Assembly: GCA_030690245.1 (NCBI GenBank) | Contig: JAUYGW010000271.1 | Location: 1 to 9,125 of the forward strand | Origin: Gallionella sp. | GTDB lineage: Bacteria > Pseudomonadota > Gammaproteobacteria > Burkholderiales > Gallionellaceae | Length of the DNA stretch: 9,125 nt | Direction of reading: 5' to 3' | Shown: positions 1 through 5,573 of the stretch, piece by piece | How the letters are laid out: every line of letters starts with the position of its first letter | How positions within the stretch are numbered: position 1 is the stretch's first letter | Position numbers and translations under genes: made by a program | Notes under the pieces: model-generated | The model's input: the letters and a program-made list of their open reading frames with translations, nothing else | The model's database searches: none | What the model was told of the DNA's origin: nothing

Positions 1-171
1 CGCCATTCGTTCGCCACGCATGTGCTGCAATCCAGCGGCGACCTGCGCGCGGTGCAGGAAATGCTCGGCCACGCCAGCATCTCCACCACGCAGGTCTACA
101 CCCACCTCGATTTCCAGTACCTCAGCAAAATTTACGACGCGGCGCATCCGCGCGCCAAGAAGAAGATTTAA
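1..171 (+). CDS. xerC: Tyrosine recombinase XerC, C-terminal fragment
   Basis: Only the last 56 codons are in the window; the gene begins upstream. XerC, with XerD, resolves chromosome dimers by strand exchange at dif sites near the division septum. The frame opens on [16 protein letters not shown], so the first residue is the second catalytic arginine of the family. LGHASIS follows with the catalytic histidine (residue 24 of the fragment), then [10 protein letters not shown] with the tyrosine nucleophile (residue 33). The tail [11 protein letters not shown] is characteristic of XerC rather than XerD. It ends at TAA 169-171, 34 bp before the rlmI start on the same strand, so the two may be co-transcribed. 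Identification rests on motif order and tail; the catalytic residues visible here are intact. Confidence 0.93.
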   Translation, partial: RHSFATHVLQSSGDLRAVQEMLGHASISTTQVYTHLDFQYLSKIYDAAHPRAKKKI

Positions 172-180
172 GAAAAAATA

Positions 181-204
181 CCAAAGAAAAAACCAAAGAA
201 AAAA
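181..204 (+). repeat. Perfect 12-bp tandem duplication just before rlmI
   Basis: The 12-mer CCAAAGAAAAAA occurs twice in direct succession (181-192 and 193-204), ending one base before the rlmI ATG. The sequence is A-rich, in contrast to its GC-rich surroundings, and contains no strong Shine-Dalgarno; AAAGAA is the nearest match. Slipped-strand mispairing could change the copy number and hence the translation-initiation region. Its function is inferred only. Confidence 0.8.
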
Positions 205-205
205 C

Positions 206-1594
206 ATGACCAGCCAGAAACCCAAACAACCCTCTACGCCGCATCGTCCCTCGCAGGGCAACCGGGATTTTCGCAACCGGATCAAACGTGGCGGCAAGCC
301 GACAGACAGACAAAAAAAGGGCGAGCAGGAAAATATTCCGCGCGGCGCGCCGCAACTCCAGGCCGGTGACGCCACCGCGCAACCTTGCATCATTCTCAGG
401 GCGGGGCGGGAGAAATCCCTGCTGCGCCGCCATCCGTGGGTGTTCTCCGGCGCGATCGAGCGCGTGGATGGCGCGCCGCTCAGTGGCGACACGCTGCCGG
501 TGCGCGATGCTGCGGGGAATTTTCTCGCGTGGGCGGCCTACAACCAGGATTCGCAGATCACCGCGCGCGTCTGGTCGTGGCGCGAAGAGGAAGTCATCGA
601 CGCGGAGTTTTTCCGTCGCCGTATCAGTACAGCGCTAGAGGCGCGCCGCGCTTTGCTCCCTCGCACGCGGGCGGGGCAGGGTCGGGGTGAGGGGATGAAC
701 AACGGAGCGAGGCTCATCCACGCCGAATCGGACGGCCTGCCGGGCTTGGTCGTCGACCAATACGGCGATACGCTGGTAATGCAGATCGGCAGCGCTGGCG
801 CGGAACGTTGGCGCGACGCCATCGCCGACATCCTGCAAGAGCTGTGCAATCCCGCATGCATCTACGAGCGCTCCGATTCCGATTCGCGCGGGCTGGAAGG
901 GCTGGAGCCGCGCAACGGCGTGCTGCGTGGCGCATTGCCGGAAAGCGTCGAGGTCGTCGAGCACGGCTTGCGCTTCAGGGTGGATGTCGCGGCGGGGCAG
1001 AAGACCGGCTTCTACCTCGACCAGCGCGACAACCGTGCGTTGACCGAGACGCTGGCGCGCGATAAAGACGTGCTGAACTGCTTCTGCTACACCGGCGGCT
1101 TTTCGCTCTATGCGCTGCGCGGCGGCGCGAAATCGGCGCTGTCGATCGACGCGTCGGGTGACGCGCTGCGCATCTCTGAAGAAAATTTAACTCGTAACGG
1201 CCTGGACGCAACGCGCGCCGAATGGCAGGAAGCCGACGTGTTTCAGGCGCTGCGCAAGCTGCGCGACCAGGGCCGCACCTTCGACTTCATCATCCTCGAC
1301 CCGCCCAAGTTCGCCCCCACCGCCGCGTTCGCCGAAAAAGCCGCGCGCGGCTACAAGGACATCAACCTGCTCGGCTTCAAGCTGCTCAGGCCGGGCGGCC
1401 TGCTCGCCACCTACTCCTGTTCCGGCGGCATCAGCGAGGATCTGTTCCAGAAGATCATCGCCGGCGCCGCGCTCGACGCAGGCGTGGATGCGCAGATCAT
1501 CCATTATTTGCACGCGAGCGCCGACCACCCGGTGTTGCTCAGTTTTCCGGAGGGGGCGTATTTGAAGGGGTTGGTGTTGAGGGTGGCGGGGTAG
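206..1594 (+). CDS. rlmI: 23S rRNA (cytosine-C5) methyltransferase, RlmI family
   Basis: A 462-aa SAM-dependent methyltransferase of the RlmI (YccW) family, which in E. coli makes m5C1962 in 23S rRNA. An N-terminal PUA RNA-binding domain begins near residue 63 ([19 protein letters not shown]). The Rossmann methyltransferase domain has the SAM motif [10 protein letters not shown] (291-300), motif IV DPPKF (365-369) and the cysteine motif YSCSG (403-407). The C-terminus [20 protein letters not shown] matches the family. ATG 206 is the only plausible ATG start, because the frame extends upstream only by overlapping xerC. Two oddities: about 60 basic, probably disordered residues precede the PUA domain, whereas E. 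coli RlmI starts almost directly at it; and residues 150-163 ([14 protein letters not shown]) are encoded by a degenerate palindromic repeat. Family assignment is firm; the exact methylated base is inferred from E. coli. Confidence 0.92.
   Translation: MTSQKPKQPSTPHRPSQGNRDFRNRIKRGGKPTDRQKKGEQENIPRGAPQLQAGDATAQPCIILRAGREKSLLRRHPWVFSGAIERVDGAPLSGDTLPVRDAAGNFLAWAAYNQDSQITARVWSWREEEVIDAEFFRRRISTALEARRALLPRTRAGQGRGEGMNNGARLIHAESDGLPGLVVDQYGDTLVMQIGSAGAERWRDAIADILQELCNPACIYERSDSDSRGLEGLEPRNGVLRGALPESVEVVEHGLRFRVDVAAGQKTGFYLDQRDNRALTETLARDKDVLNCFCYTGGFSLYALRGGAKSALSIDASGDALRISEENLTRNGLDATRAEWQEADVFQALRKLRDQGRTFDFIILDPPKFAPTAAFAEKAARGYKDINLLGFKLLRPGGLLATYSCSGGISEDLFQKIIAGAALDAGVDAQIIHYLHASADHPVLLSFPEGAYLKGLVLRVAG
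652..694 (+). repeat. Degenerate intragenic CTCCCTC...GAGGGG repeat in rlmI
   Basis: The stretch starts TTTGCTCCCTC (652-662) and ends in GGGTCGGGGTGAGGGG. The opening 11 bases are identical to 6140-6150 in the downstream methyltransferase gene, and the G-rich end has the same GGG-spacer-GGGG-GAGGGG layout. It is translated in frame as [14 protein letters not shown] between the PUA and catalytic parts of RlmI, where E. coli RlmI has no equivalent low-complexity segment. The arms are partly decayed, suggesting an old insertion. Confidence 0.65.
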
Positions 1595-1601
1595 CCTGTA
1601 G

Positions 1602-1628
1602 GATGGGTTGAGCGCAGCGATACCCATC
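1602..1628. repeat. GGATGGGT...ACCCATC palindromic intergenic repeat
   Basis: GATGGGT (1602-1608) and ACCCATC (1622-1628) are perfect 7-bp inverted arms around TGAGCGCAGCGAT. It sits 7 bp after the rlmI stop. From general knowledge, this GATGGGT-gcgcagcg-ACCCATC layout recurs as an intergenic repeat in many proteobacterial genomes. It could stabilise or end the rlmI transcript, but no T-run follows. Confidence 0.7.
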
Positions 1629-1696
1629 ATGAGCGGAGTCCGATTTAGTGGACGGGCAAGTCATCTGAATTGAGTGAGGCCAGATTTTATGGGCGG

Positions 1697-1724
1697 GCAA
1701 GTTGATGTTGCTTTATCAACTTGC
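1697..1724. promoter_or_regulatory. Perfect 10-bp inverted repeat of unknown role
   Basis: GCAAGTTGAT (1697-1706) and ATCAACTTGC (1715-1724) pair perfectly around an 8-base loop. The second arm is followed directly by AAGGAG and, 9 bases later, a GTG codon. No T-run follows, so it is not a standard intrinsic terminator. It could be an operator, an RNA hairpin or a mobile-element end. The structure is seen; the role is unknown. Confidence 0.4.
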
Positions 1725-1802
1725 AAGGAGAACGACATCGTGTTCGATCCGAATCGGTACCGTCAATTTCAGGTTTCATGATGGCAATCCCGTGGCAGCA
1801 AA

Positions 1803-1839
1803 GGCTGCGGCAGGTTGATGTAATCGCACTGTCGCAGCC
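1803..1839 (-). terminator. Hairpin after the Tat-protein gene, possible terminator
   Basis: GGCTGCGGCAG (1803-1813) and CTGTCGCAGCC (1829-1839) pair at 10 of 11 positions around a 15-base loop. It lies 17 bp past the stop of the - strand gene that ends at 1857. Only TTT follows in that direction, so the U-tract is weak. It also faces transcription coming from rlmI and could serve both converging units. Confidence 0.4.
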
Positions 1840-1856
1840 CTGCAATCAACTAGCCG

Positions 1857-2189
1857 TCAGGCAAGCGCTTCCCACTTCACCCACACCCCGGGCTTGGTCA
1901 TCTCGTGATCGGGCGTGGTCATGGAGCGATACATGGGACTATCCGGGTTGTTACACCAGCCGAGGCTGGTTGCGACCACCTGTTTCTTGTCATCGGTGAT
2001 CTTCCTCATCCCACCCCAGAACCGGCAGGTGGCGCAGCGGAACTTGGTATCGGCTTTAATGTTCCAGCCATCTGCAGACATGCGTATTTCCTTGGGAAGT
2101 TCGTGTGCTTCTACCGTTCCAATGCCAGCCGCAGCTGCTGCCGCGAGGCTGGCCACTTGTATTGCGAAAGTACGGCGATTCTGGTCCAT
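1857..2189 (-). CDS. Small Tat-exported three-cysteine protein, unknown function
   Basis: A 110-aa protein with a clear twin-arginine signal: NRRTFAIQ at residues 4-11, an alanine-rich hydrophobic segment (13-24), and a likely cleavage site after VEA (26-28). This predicts export of a folded, probably cofactor-loaded protein to the periplasm. The mature part of about 82 residues has only three cysteines, in FRCATCRFWGG (C52, C55) and LGWCNNP (C79). The layout resembles high-potential iron-sulfur proteins, which are also small, Tat-exported and end with a GWC-type motif, but those have four cysteine ligands and one is missing here. Histidines at 29 and 95 could complete a metal site; that is inference. 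RBS GAGAGG lies at about 2198-2203 and a strong promoter at 2230-2259. It is monocistronic and divergent from pepD. Confidence 0.82.
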   Translation of the reverse strand: MDQNRRTFAIQVASLAAAAAAGIGTVEAHELPKEIRMSADGWNIKADTKFRCATCRFWGGMRKITDDKKQVVATSLGWCNNPDSPMYRSMTTPDHEMTKPGVWVKWEALA

Positions 2190-2229
2190 AATCGTTCCCC
2201 TCTCAAATAAGTTGGCGGTATTGCCGCAG

Positions 2230-2259
2230 TTATTAGACGGCTGCCCCCTGGTTTGTCAA
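2230..2259 (-). promoter_or_regulatory. Sigma-70 promoter for the Tat-exported protein
   Basis: Reading the - strand, TTGACA (2254-2259) is followed after 18 bases by TAATAA (2230-2235), a consensus -35 and a near-consensus -10. The start codon (2187-2189) lies about 40 bases downstream of the -10, leaving room for a short leader containing the GAGAGG ribosome-binding site. It is the best promoter match I found in the window. Confidence 0.68.
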
Positions 2260-2384
2260 TGCTCGATAATCAAAGGCGGAGCCAAATTCTTTTCAGGATC
2301 AAAGGTATCATGCTCAAAAACAAGCAGGGGCGGATCACGGTTTTATGGATCACCCCGTTATTCTCCAAATTCATGTTTCGCCCG

Positions 2385-2402
2385 CAGGGGCGATTTCCCC
2401 TG
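2385..2402 (+). promoter_or_regulatory. Hairpin just upstream of the pepD start
   Basis: CAGGGG (2385-2390) and CCCCTG (2397-2402) are perfect inverted arms around CGATTT, ending 11 bases before ATG 2414. In mRNA it would form a GC-rich stem where the ribosome binds. No good Shine-Dalgarno is visible before 2414, so the hairpin may limit translation. Possible regulatory role, inferred. Confidence 0.35.
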
Positions 2403-2413
2403 GGTGTTCTTCG

Positions 2414-4246
2414 ATGGCAACGAACGGCAATTTTGAAAACCTGCAACCGCAAATAGTCTGGGCGCACTTCGCGACGCTGTGCGCGATACCGCATTCGTCG
2501 CTGCATGAGGCGGCGCTGATTGGGCACCTGACCGCCTGGGCGCAGGCGCTCGGCATCGAGTCCGCCGTCGATGACGCGGGCAACCTGATCCTGAAGAAGC
2601 CGGCTAGCCCCGGCTGCGAAGGGCAGCCCGGCGTGATCCTGCAAGGCCATCTCGACATGGTGTGCCAGGCCAACGCCGGAACGCGGCACGATTTCGAGCG
2701 CGACCCGATCAACGCGGTGGTGCGCGACGGCTGGGTGGTCGCGGAGGACACGACGCTGGGCGCGGACAACGGCATCGGCGTCGCGCTCGCGCTGGCCGTG
2801 CTGGAAGAGACTGGGCTGATCCATCCGCCGCTGGAGGTGCTGCTGACCGTCAACGAGGAATCCGGCATGGATGGCGCGCGCGGGCTCGCACCCGGCACGT
2901 TGCAGGGCAGGACGCTGATCAACCTCGATACCGAGGAATGGGGGTATTTCTATCTCGGCTGCGCGGGCGGCGTGGATGTGGAGGTGCGCCACGATTGCGC
3001 CAGGGAAGATGTGCCGCCGGGCTACGCGCTGCTGCGGTTCGAAGTCTCCGGGCTGCGCGGCGGCCACTCCGGCATCGACATCCACCTCGCGCGCGGCAAT
3101 GCGATCAAGCTGCTGGCGGAGGCGCTGCGCGATCTGGCCGCGCACACGGACTTGCGCCTGACCGGGATGCAGGGCGGCACGGCGCGCAACGCGATTCCGC
3201 GCGAGGCGTTCGCGACCTGCGCGCTGCCCGCTGCGATGGCGGCGAGCATCGATGAATGGGTGCGGCATCGGCATGAGGCATGGCGGCAGCGGTTCACGGA
3301 GGCGGACGCGAACGTGTCGTTCACGTGCAAGCATTACGACACGCCACCGGACAAAACCATTTCGCGTGCCGAACAGGATCGTCTGCTCGCTTTCCTCGAC
3401 ATCGCCGCGAACGGTGTCGCGCGCATCAGCGAGGACTTCCCCGGCGTGACCGACACCTCAAGCAACCTCGGCGTGCTCGCGCTGGAGCAGGGCGCGTTCA
3501 AAGCGACGTTCAAGGTGCGCTCGCTGCACGACGCACGCGCCGATGCGCTGGCCGACAAGCTGATCGCGCAGGCATCATCCTATGGTTTCCAGGCATGGAA
3601 GGACGGCGCGTATCCGGGCTGGACGCCTAACCCGTCATCGAACCTGCTCGCGCTGTGCCAGCGGGTGTATGCCGAACAGTTCGGCCAGCCCGCCGGCTTG
3701 CAGGTGATCCACGCGGGGCTGGAATGCGGCCTGCTCGCCGCGAGCCATCCGCATCTCGACATGATCTCGTTCGGCCCGGACATCCGTGGCGCGCACGCGC
3801 CCGGCGAGCGGGTGGAAATAGAATCCGTCGCTCACTGCTGGACTTTGCTGAAGGCGGTGTTGCAGGCGCTGGCGGGTTTAGCGGAGGAAGCCTCAATGCT
3901 TAAGCTCAATAACGCATTGCGCGCCTGGGGGACGCCCGGGTTCGGGGCGATGCTCAAGCAGGAGCTTGCGCAGCAGGCTGAGCGGCTGCCGTTGCTGCAA
4001 GGGTTATCAACCGGCAACTATGTCGCCGATGGCCCGATCACGGTAGCGATCAACAGTGTTGCCGAGCTGGATAATGCGATTCGCGTCAGGGCAGGAATCT
4101 TTTATCAGAGCGTGATCGGCGGGTGCAGTTGTGCGGGTGACCCGACCATGGCCGGGGGAAACGCCGAATACTGCGAGGTGCAACTGGATATCGATAAGGC
4201 CACCGCGGCAACCACGGTTACCCTGGTGGAGGGACAGGCGGACTGA
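2414..4246 (+). CDS. pepD: PepD-family dipeptidase with fused C-terminal domain
   Basis: A 610-aa protein whose residues 1-494 match the M20-family cytosolic dipeptidase PepD (aminoacyl-histidine dipeptidase, about 485 aa in E. coli), which hydrolyses dipeptides with a two-metal centre. Metal and catalytic residues are present in GHLDM (H79, D81), LGADNGIG (D118), NEESGMDG (E148/E149), LDTEEWG (D172) and GAHAPGE (H461). GGTARNAIPREAFAT (255-269) and VIHAGLECGL (431-440) are also typical. ATG 2414 is chosen because family homology begins there; an in-frame ATG at 2345 would add 23 atypical residues. Residues 495-610 are an extra domain not found in E. coli PepD. The junction carries GGAGG and an in-frame ATG (3896), and one base fewer in GGG 3874-3876 would give a TAG stop, so this may be two genes joined by a 1-bp change. 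dsrC/tusE follows on the same strand. Confidence 0.9.
   Translation: MATNGNFENLQPQIVWAHFATLCAIPHSSLHEAALIGHLTAWAQALGIESAVDDAGNLILKKPASPGCEGQPGVILQGHLDMVCQANAGTRHDFERDPINAVVRDGWVVAEDTTLGADNGIGVALALAVLEETGLIHPPLEVLLTVNEESGMDGARGLAPGTLQGRTLINLDTEEWGYFYLGCAGGVDVEVRHDCAREDVPPGYALLRFEVSGLRGGHSGIDIHLARGNAIKLLAEALRDLAAHTDLRLTGMQGGTARNAIPREAFATCALPAAMAASIDEWVRHRHEAWRQRFTEADANVSFTCKHYDTPPDKTISRAEQDRLLAFLDIAANGVARISEDFPGVTDTSSNLGVLALEQGAFKATFKVRSLHDARADALADKLIAQASSYGFQAWKDGAYPGWTPNPSSNLLALCQRVYAEQFGQPAGLQVIHAGLECGLLAASHPHLDMISFGPDIRGAHAPGERVEIESVAHCWTLLKAVLQALAGLAEEASMLKLNNALRAWGTPGFGAMLKQELAQQAERLPLLQGLSTGNYVADGPITVAINSVAELDNAIRVRAGIFYQSVIGGCSCAGDPTMAGGNAEYCEVQLDIDKATAATTVTLVEGQAD
3883..3898 (+). promoter_or_regulatory. 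Internal ribosome-binding site and ATG within the pepD fusion
   Basis: GGAGG (3883-3887) stands 8 bases before the in-frame ATG 3896-3898, which is optimal spacing. It lies exactly where PepD homology ends and the extra domain begins, so the second domain could be made as a separate protein as well as in the fusion. Confidence 0.65.
3896..4246 (+). other. Extra C-terminal domain of the pepD ORF (embedded 116-aa ORF)
   Basis: This is the region encoding residues 495-610 of the fused protein, or a free-standing 116-aa protein if translated from its own ATG. It starts MLKLNNALRAWGTPGFGAML, contains LPLLQGLSTGNYVADGP, and has three clustered cysteines in GGCSCAGDP and AEYC. The CxC...C layout suggests metal binding or redox chemistry, but I know no assigned function. 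I recall similar stand-alone proteins of about 110 aa in betaproteobacteria; that is memory, not a search. Codon use and GC content look like the surrounding genes. Confidence 0.7.
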
Positions 4247-4271
4247 TCCGCTTCCTGCCGAATGGGCCATG

Positions 4272-4330
4272 TTCAATTCGCCGCCCCCCCCCTTTGGAGT
4301 CATTGACCCTGACGCCTCGGCGGGGTTGAA
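4272..4330. other. Imperfect stem-loop enclosing a 9-C homopolymer
   Basis: TTCAA (4272-4276) and TTGAA (4326-4330), then CGCCG (4279-4283) and CGGCG (4318-4322), form nested inverted arms in the gap between pepD and the dsrC-like gene. A run of nine C (4284-4292) lies in the loop. There is no T-run. It may be a weak terminator or mRNA-processing structure. Confidence 0.3.
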
Positions 4331-4365
4331 TAGCCAACATTCCACAGATTTTAAAGGAGTTGGCC

Positions 4366-4659
4366 ATGCAGATCCCGCAGCGTGACGGCGACGGTTATCT
4401 CGTCGATATGAGCGACTGGACGCCGGAGATCGGCCGCCTGATGGCCGAGGCGGACGGTTATGAGTTGAACGACAAGAAGTGGGAACACATCACGAAGGCG
4501 CGCGAATACTACGAGGAGTTCGGCTCGGTGCCGCCGATACGCAAGTTCGTCAAATACATCGGCGAAGACCAGAAGGAGGTGTTCGATCTGTGGATGACCG
4601 GCCCGATGAAGCCGATCACCAAATACGGCGGCATGCCAAAACCGACCGGCTGCGTCTGA
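4366..4659 (+). CDS. tusE: DsrC/TusE-family sulfur-relay protein
   Basis: A 97-aa cytoplasmic protein of the DsrC/TusE family. Members accept persulfide sulfur on a cysteine at the penultimate position and pass it on: TusE to the 2-thiouridine pathway of tRNA, DsrC to or from dissimilatory sulfite reductase. Family features are DGYLVDMSDWTPEIG near the start, WEHITKAREYYEEFGSVPPIR in the middle, and the tail GGMPKPTGCV with the conserved cysteine (CysA). The second DsrC cysteine, ten residues earlier, is a threonine here, so the protein cannot form the DsrC intramolecular disulfide and fits TusE or a regulatory DsrC-like paralog better. SD AAAGGAG (4353-4359) six bases before ATG 4366 sets the start; a TTG at 4360 abuts the SD and is unlikely. 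No other tus or dsr gene is in the window. Confidence 0.88.
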   Translation: MQIPQRDGDGYLVDMSDWTPEIGRLMAEADGYELNDKKWEHITKAREYYEEFGSVPPIRKFVKYIGEDQKEVFDLWMTGPMKPITKYGGMPKPTGCV

Positions 4660-4714
4660 AAGGCGCGCGAACACTGCATCGTGGATGCGAAATACGCCAC
4701 GCGATACGCGCCTT
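4660..4714 (+). terminator. Hairpin directly after the dsrC/tusE-like gene
   Basis: AAGGCGCG (4660-4667) and CGCGCCTT (4707-4714) are perfect 8-bp arms that start right at the stop codon. Inside, CGTGG (4680-4684) and CCACG (4697-4701) form a second stem. No U-tract follows, so it may protect the 3' end or end transcription in a factor-dependent way. Confidence 0.4.
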
Positions 4715-4832
4715 CATGCAACTCATCTACCGCAATGATGCGGGCAAGCTGGCCTGATGAAACCACTAGCCATTCCACTAAGTTGCCCAAAGACGGCAAC
4801 CAAGTGTCTGGTTATGGTGGCGGGAGCATTGA

Positions 4833-4850
4833 ACCCGGCGTTGTCCGGGT
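4833..4850 (-). terminator. Short hairpin after mntP, possible terminator
   Basis: ACCCGG (4833-4838) and CCGGGT (4845-4850) pair perfectly around six bases and begin one base past the mntP stop codon (4852-4854, - strand). The following bases are TCAATG, so the U-tract is poor. Positioned as a terminator for mntP, but weak. Confidence 0.4.
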
Positions 4851-4851
4851 A

Positions 4852-5385
4852 TCAGAAAAGCAGTATTTTAAAACCAATCAGGACCAAGACCGTGCCGCCG
4901 AAAATCTCCGCCTTGCTTTCGAGCCAGGTGCCGCTTTTTTTGCCGATGAACACGCCGACCCAGCTGAAGGCGAAAGTTGTTATTCCGATGACGAGGCAGG
5001 CGATATAAGGGTTGGCGTCCAGCAGCGTCAGGCTGAATCCGGCGGCTATTGCGTCGATGCTGGTGGCGATGGACAGGATCAGCATCATCTTGTTGGTGAC
5101 GGCCGAGATTTCTTCTTCGATGCCTTCCTGGAAGCCTTCATAAATCATTTTTGCGCCGATCAGCGCCAGCAGGCCAAAGGCTATCCAGTGGGCATAGGCA
5201 TCTACCCAGCCCAGAACGCCCTTGCCGCCCAGATACCCGATGAAGGGCATCAGGGCCTGAAAGATGCCGAAGAACAGCCCCGCCTTCAGCGCCAAGCCGG
5301 GAGTATATTTTTTGGCGCCCAGCCCGATGGAAACCGCAAAGGCGTCCATGCTGAGCGCGACTGCCAGGATGATGACTTCTATCAT
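4852..5385 (-). CDS. mntP: Manganese efflux pump MntP (DUF204)
   Basis: A 177-aa inner-membrane protein of the MntP family (E. coli MntP is 188 aa), which exports Mn2+ and protects from manganese overload. It is built as two similar halves of three membrane segments. The conserved acidic motifs are [13 protein letters not shown] (D14) in the first helix and [13 protein letters not shown] (D111) in the fourth. The loop at residues 83-98 is acidic ([12 protein letters not shown]). ATG 5383-5385 fits the family start; the SD before it is weak (CTAGG). The leader contains the double-hairpin repeat at 5418-5463. In several bacteria mntP is controlled by a yybP-ykoY manganese riboswitch; I looked for its conserved core in the leader and did not recognise one. 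The gene is 188 bp downstream of the PrmC-like gene. Confidence 0.93.
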   Translation of the reverse strand: MIEVIILAVALSMDAFAVSIGLGAKKYTPGLALKAGLFFGIFQALMPFIGYLGGKGVLGWVDAYAHWIAFGLLALIGAKMIYEGFQEGIEEEISAVTNKMMLILSIATSIDAIAAGFSLTLLDANPYIACLVIGITTFAFSWVGVFIGKKSGTWLESKAEIFGGTVLVLIGFKILLF

Positions 5386-5417
5386 CCTAGAAAACCCAGT
5401 TCAGCCATGGTTTGATT

Positions 5418-5463
5418 GGAGCGCGGGCTTCCAGCCCGCATGCGGACAGGATGTCCGCGCTCC
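5418..5463. repeat. Double-hairpin palindromic repeat in the mntP leader
   Basis: An outer stem, GGAGCGCGG (5418-5426) with CCGCGCTCC (5455-5463), encloses two neighbouring hairpins: GCGGGC/GCCCGC (5423-5428, 5434-5439; loop TTCCA) and GCGGAC/GTCCGC (5442-5447, 5453-5458; loop AGGAT). The outer and inner stems overlap by a few bases, so a cruciform and two simple hairpins are alternatives. It resembles dispersed proteobacterial intergenic repeats and ends about 33 bp upstream of the mntP start. Confidence 0.75.
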
Positions 5464-5496
5464 CGACATCCATTGTTGGAATCGCCAAAAAGGTGA

Positions 5497-5513
5497 ATCG
5501 CATCAACTGCGAT
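5497..5513. promoter_or_regulatory. 17-bp palindrome upstream of mntP
   Basis: ATCGCA (5497-5502) and TGCGAT (5508-5513) are perfect arms around TCAAC, in the gap between the PrmC-like gene and mntP, about 112 bp before the mntP start. Its size and symmetry suit a dimeric repressor operator, but it matches no operator I can name. Confidence 0.3.
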
Positions 5514-5573
5514 AAAGTTAATCATCATATGGATTTCGACTGAAATAAAAGCGTTCAACTGAGGTTTTTAGGA

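Larger units (their letters stand above)
1633..1856. other. 224-bp intergenic region with two hairpins, no convincing gene
   Basis: This gap between the converging rlmI and Tat-protein genes contains the stem-loops at 1697-1724 and 1803-1839, described separately. An AAGGAG (1725-1730) precedes a GTG at 1740, but that frame stops after 13 codons (1779-1781). The short open stretches look neither like a known protein nor like a clear gene remnant. GC content is lower than in the flanking genes. Confidence 0.5.

Noticed and set aside
20..205. Upstream extension of the rlmI frame to an ATG at 20
   Set aside because: It would overlap xerC almost completely, and its residues are the out-of-frame reading of the XerC tail.
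1740..1781. AAGGAG followed by GTG and 13 codons, overlapping an ATG by ATGA at 1778
   Set aside because: The peptide is very short and resembles nothing known; the ATG 1778 frame runs antisense through the Tat-protein gene. Not enough to call a leader peptide or gene.
2270..3334. Long - strand open frame (354 codons) opposite pepD
   Set aside because: It is antisense to a gene with clear PepD motifs. Its protein is rich in Arg, Gln and His with no recognisable domain, as expected of a mirror frame in GC-rich DNA.
4681..5415. + strand open frame (244 codons) opposite mntP
   Set aside because: The - strand encodes a complete MntP with both aspartate motifs; the + strand product is an antisense shadow.
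5386..5573. yybP-ykoY manganese riboswitch before mntP
   Set aside because: Sought because it controls mntP in several bacteria, but I could not recognise its conserved core; the leader contains a repeat-type double hairpin instead.
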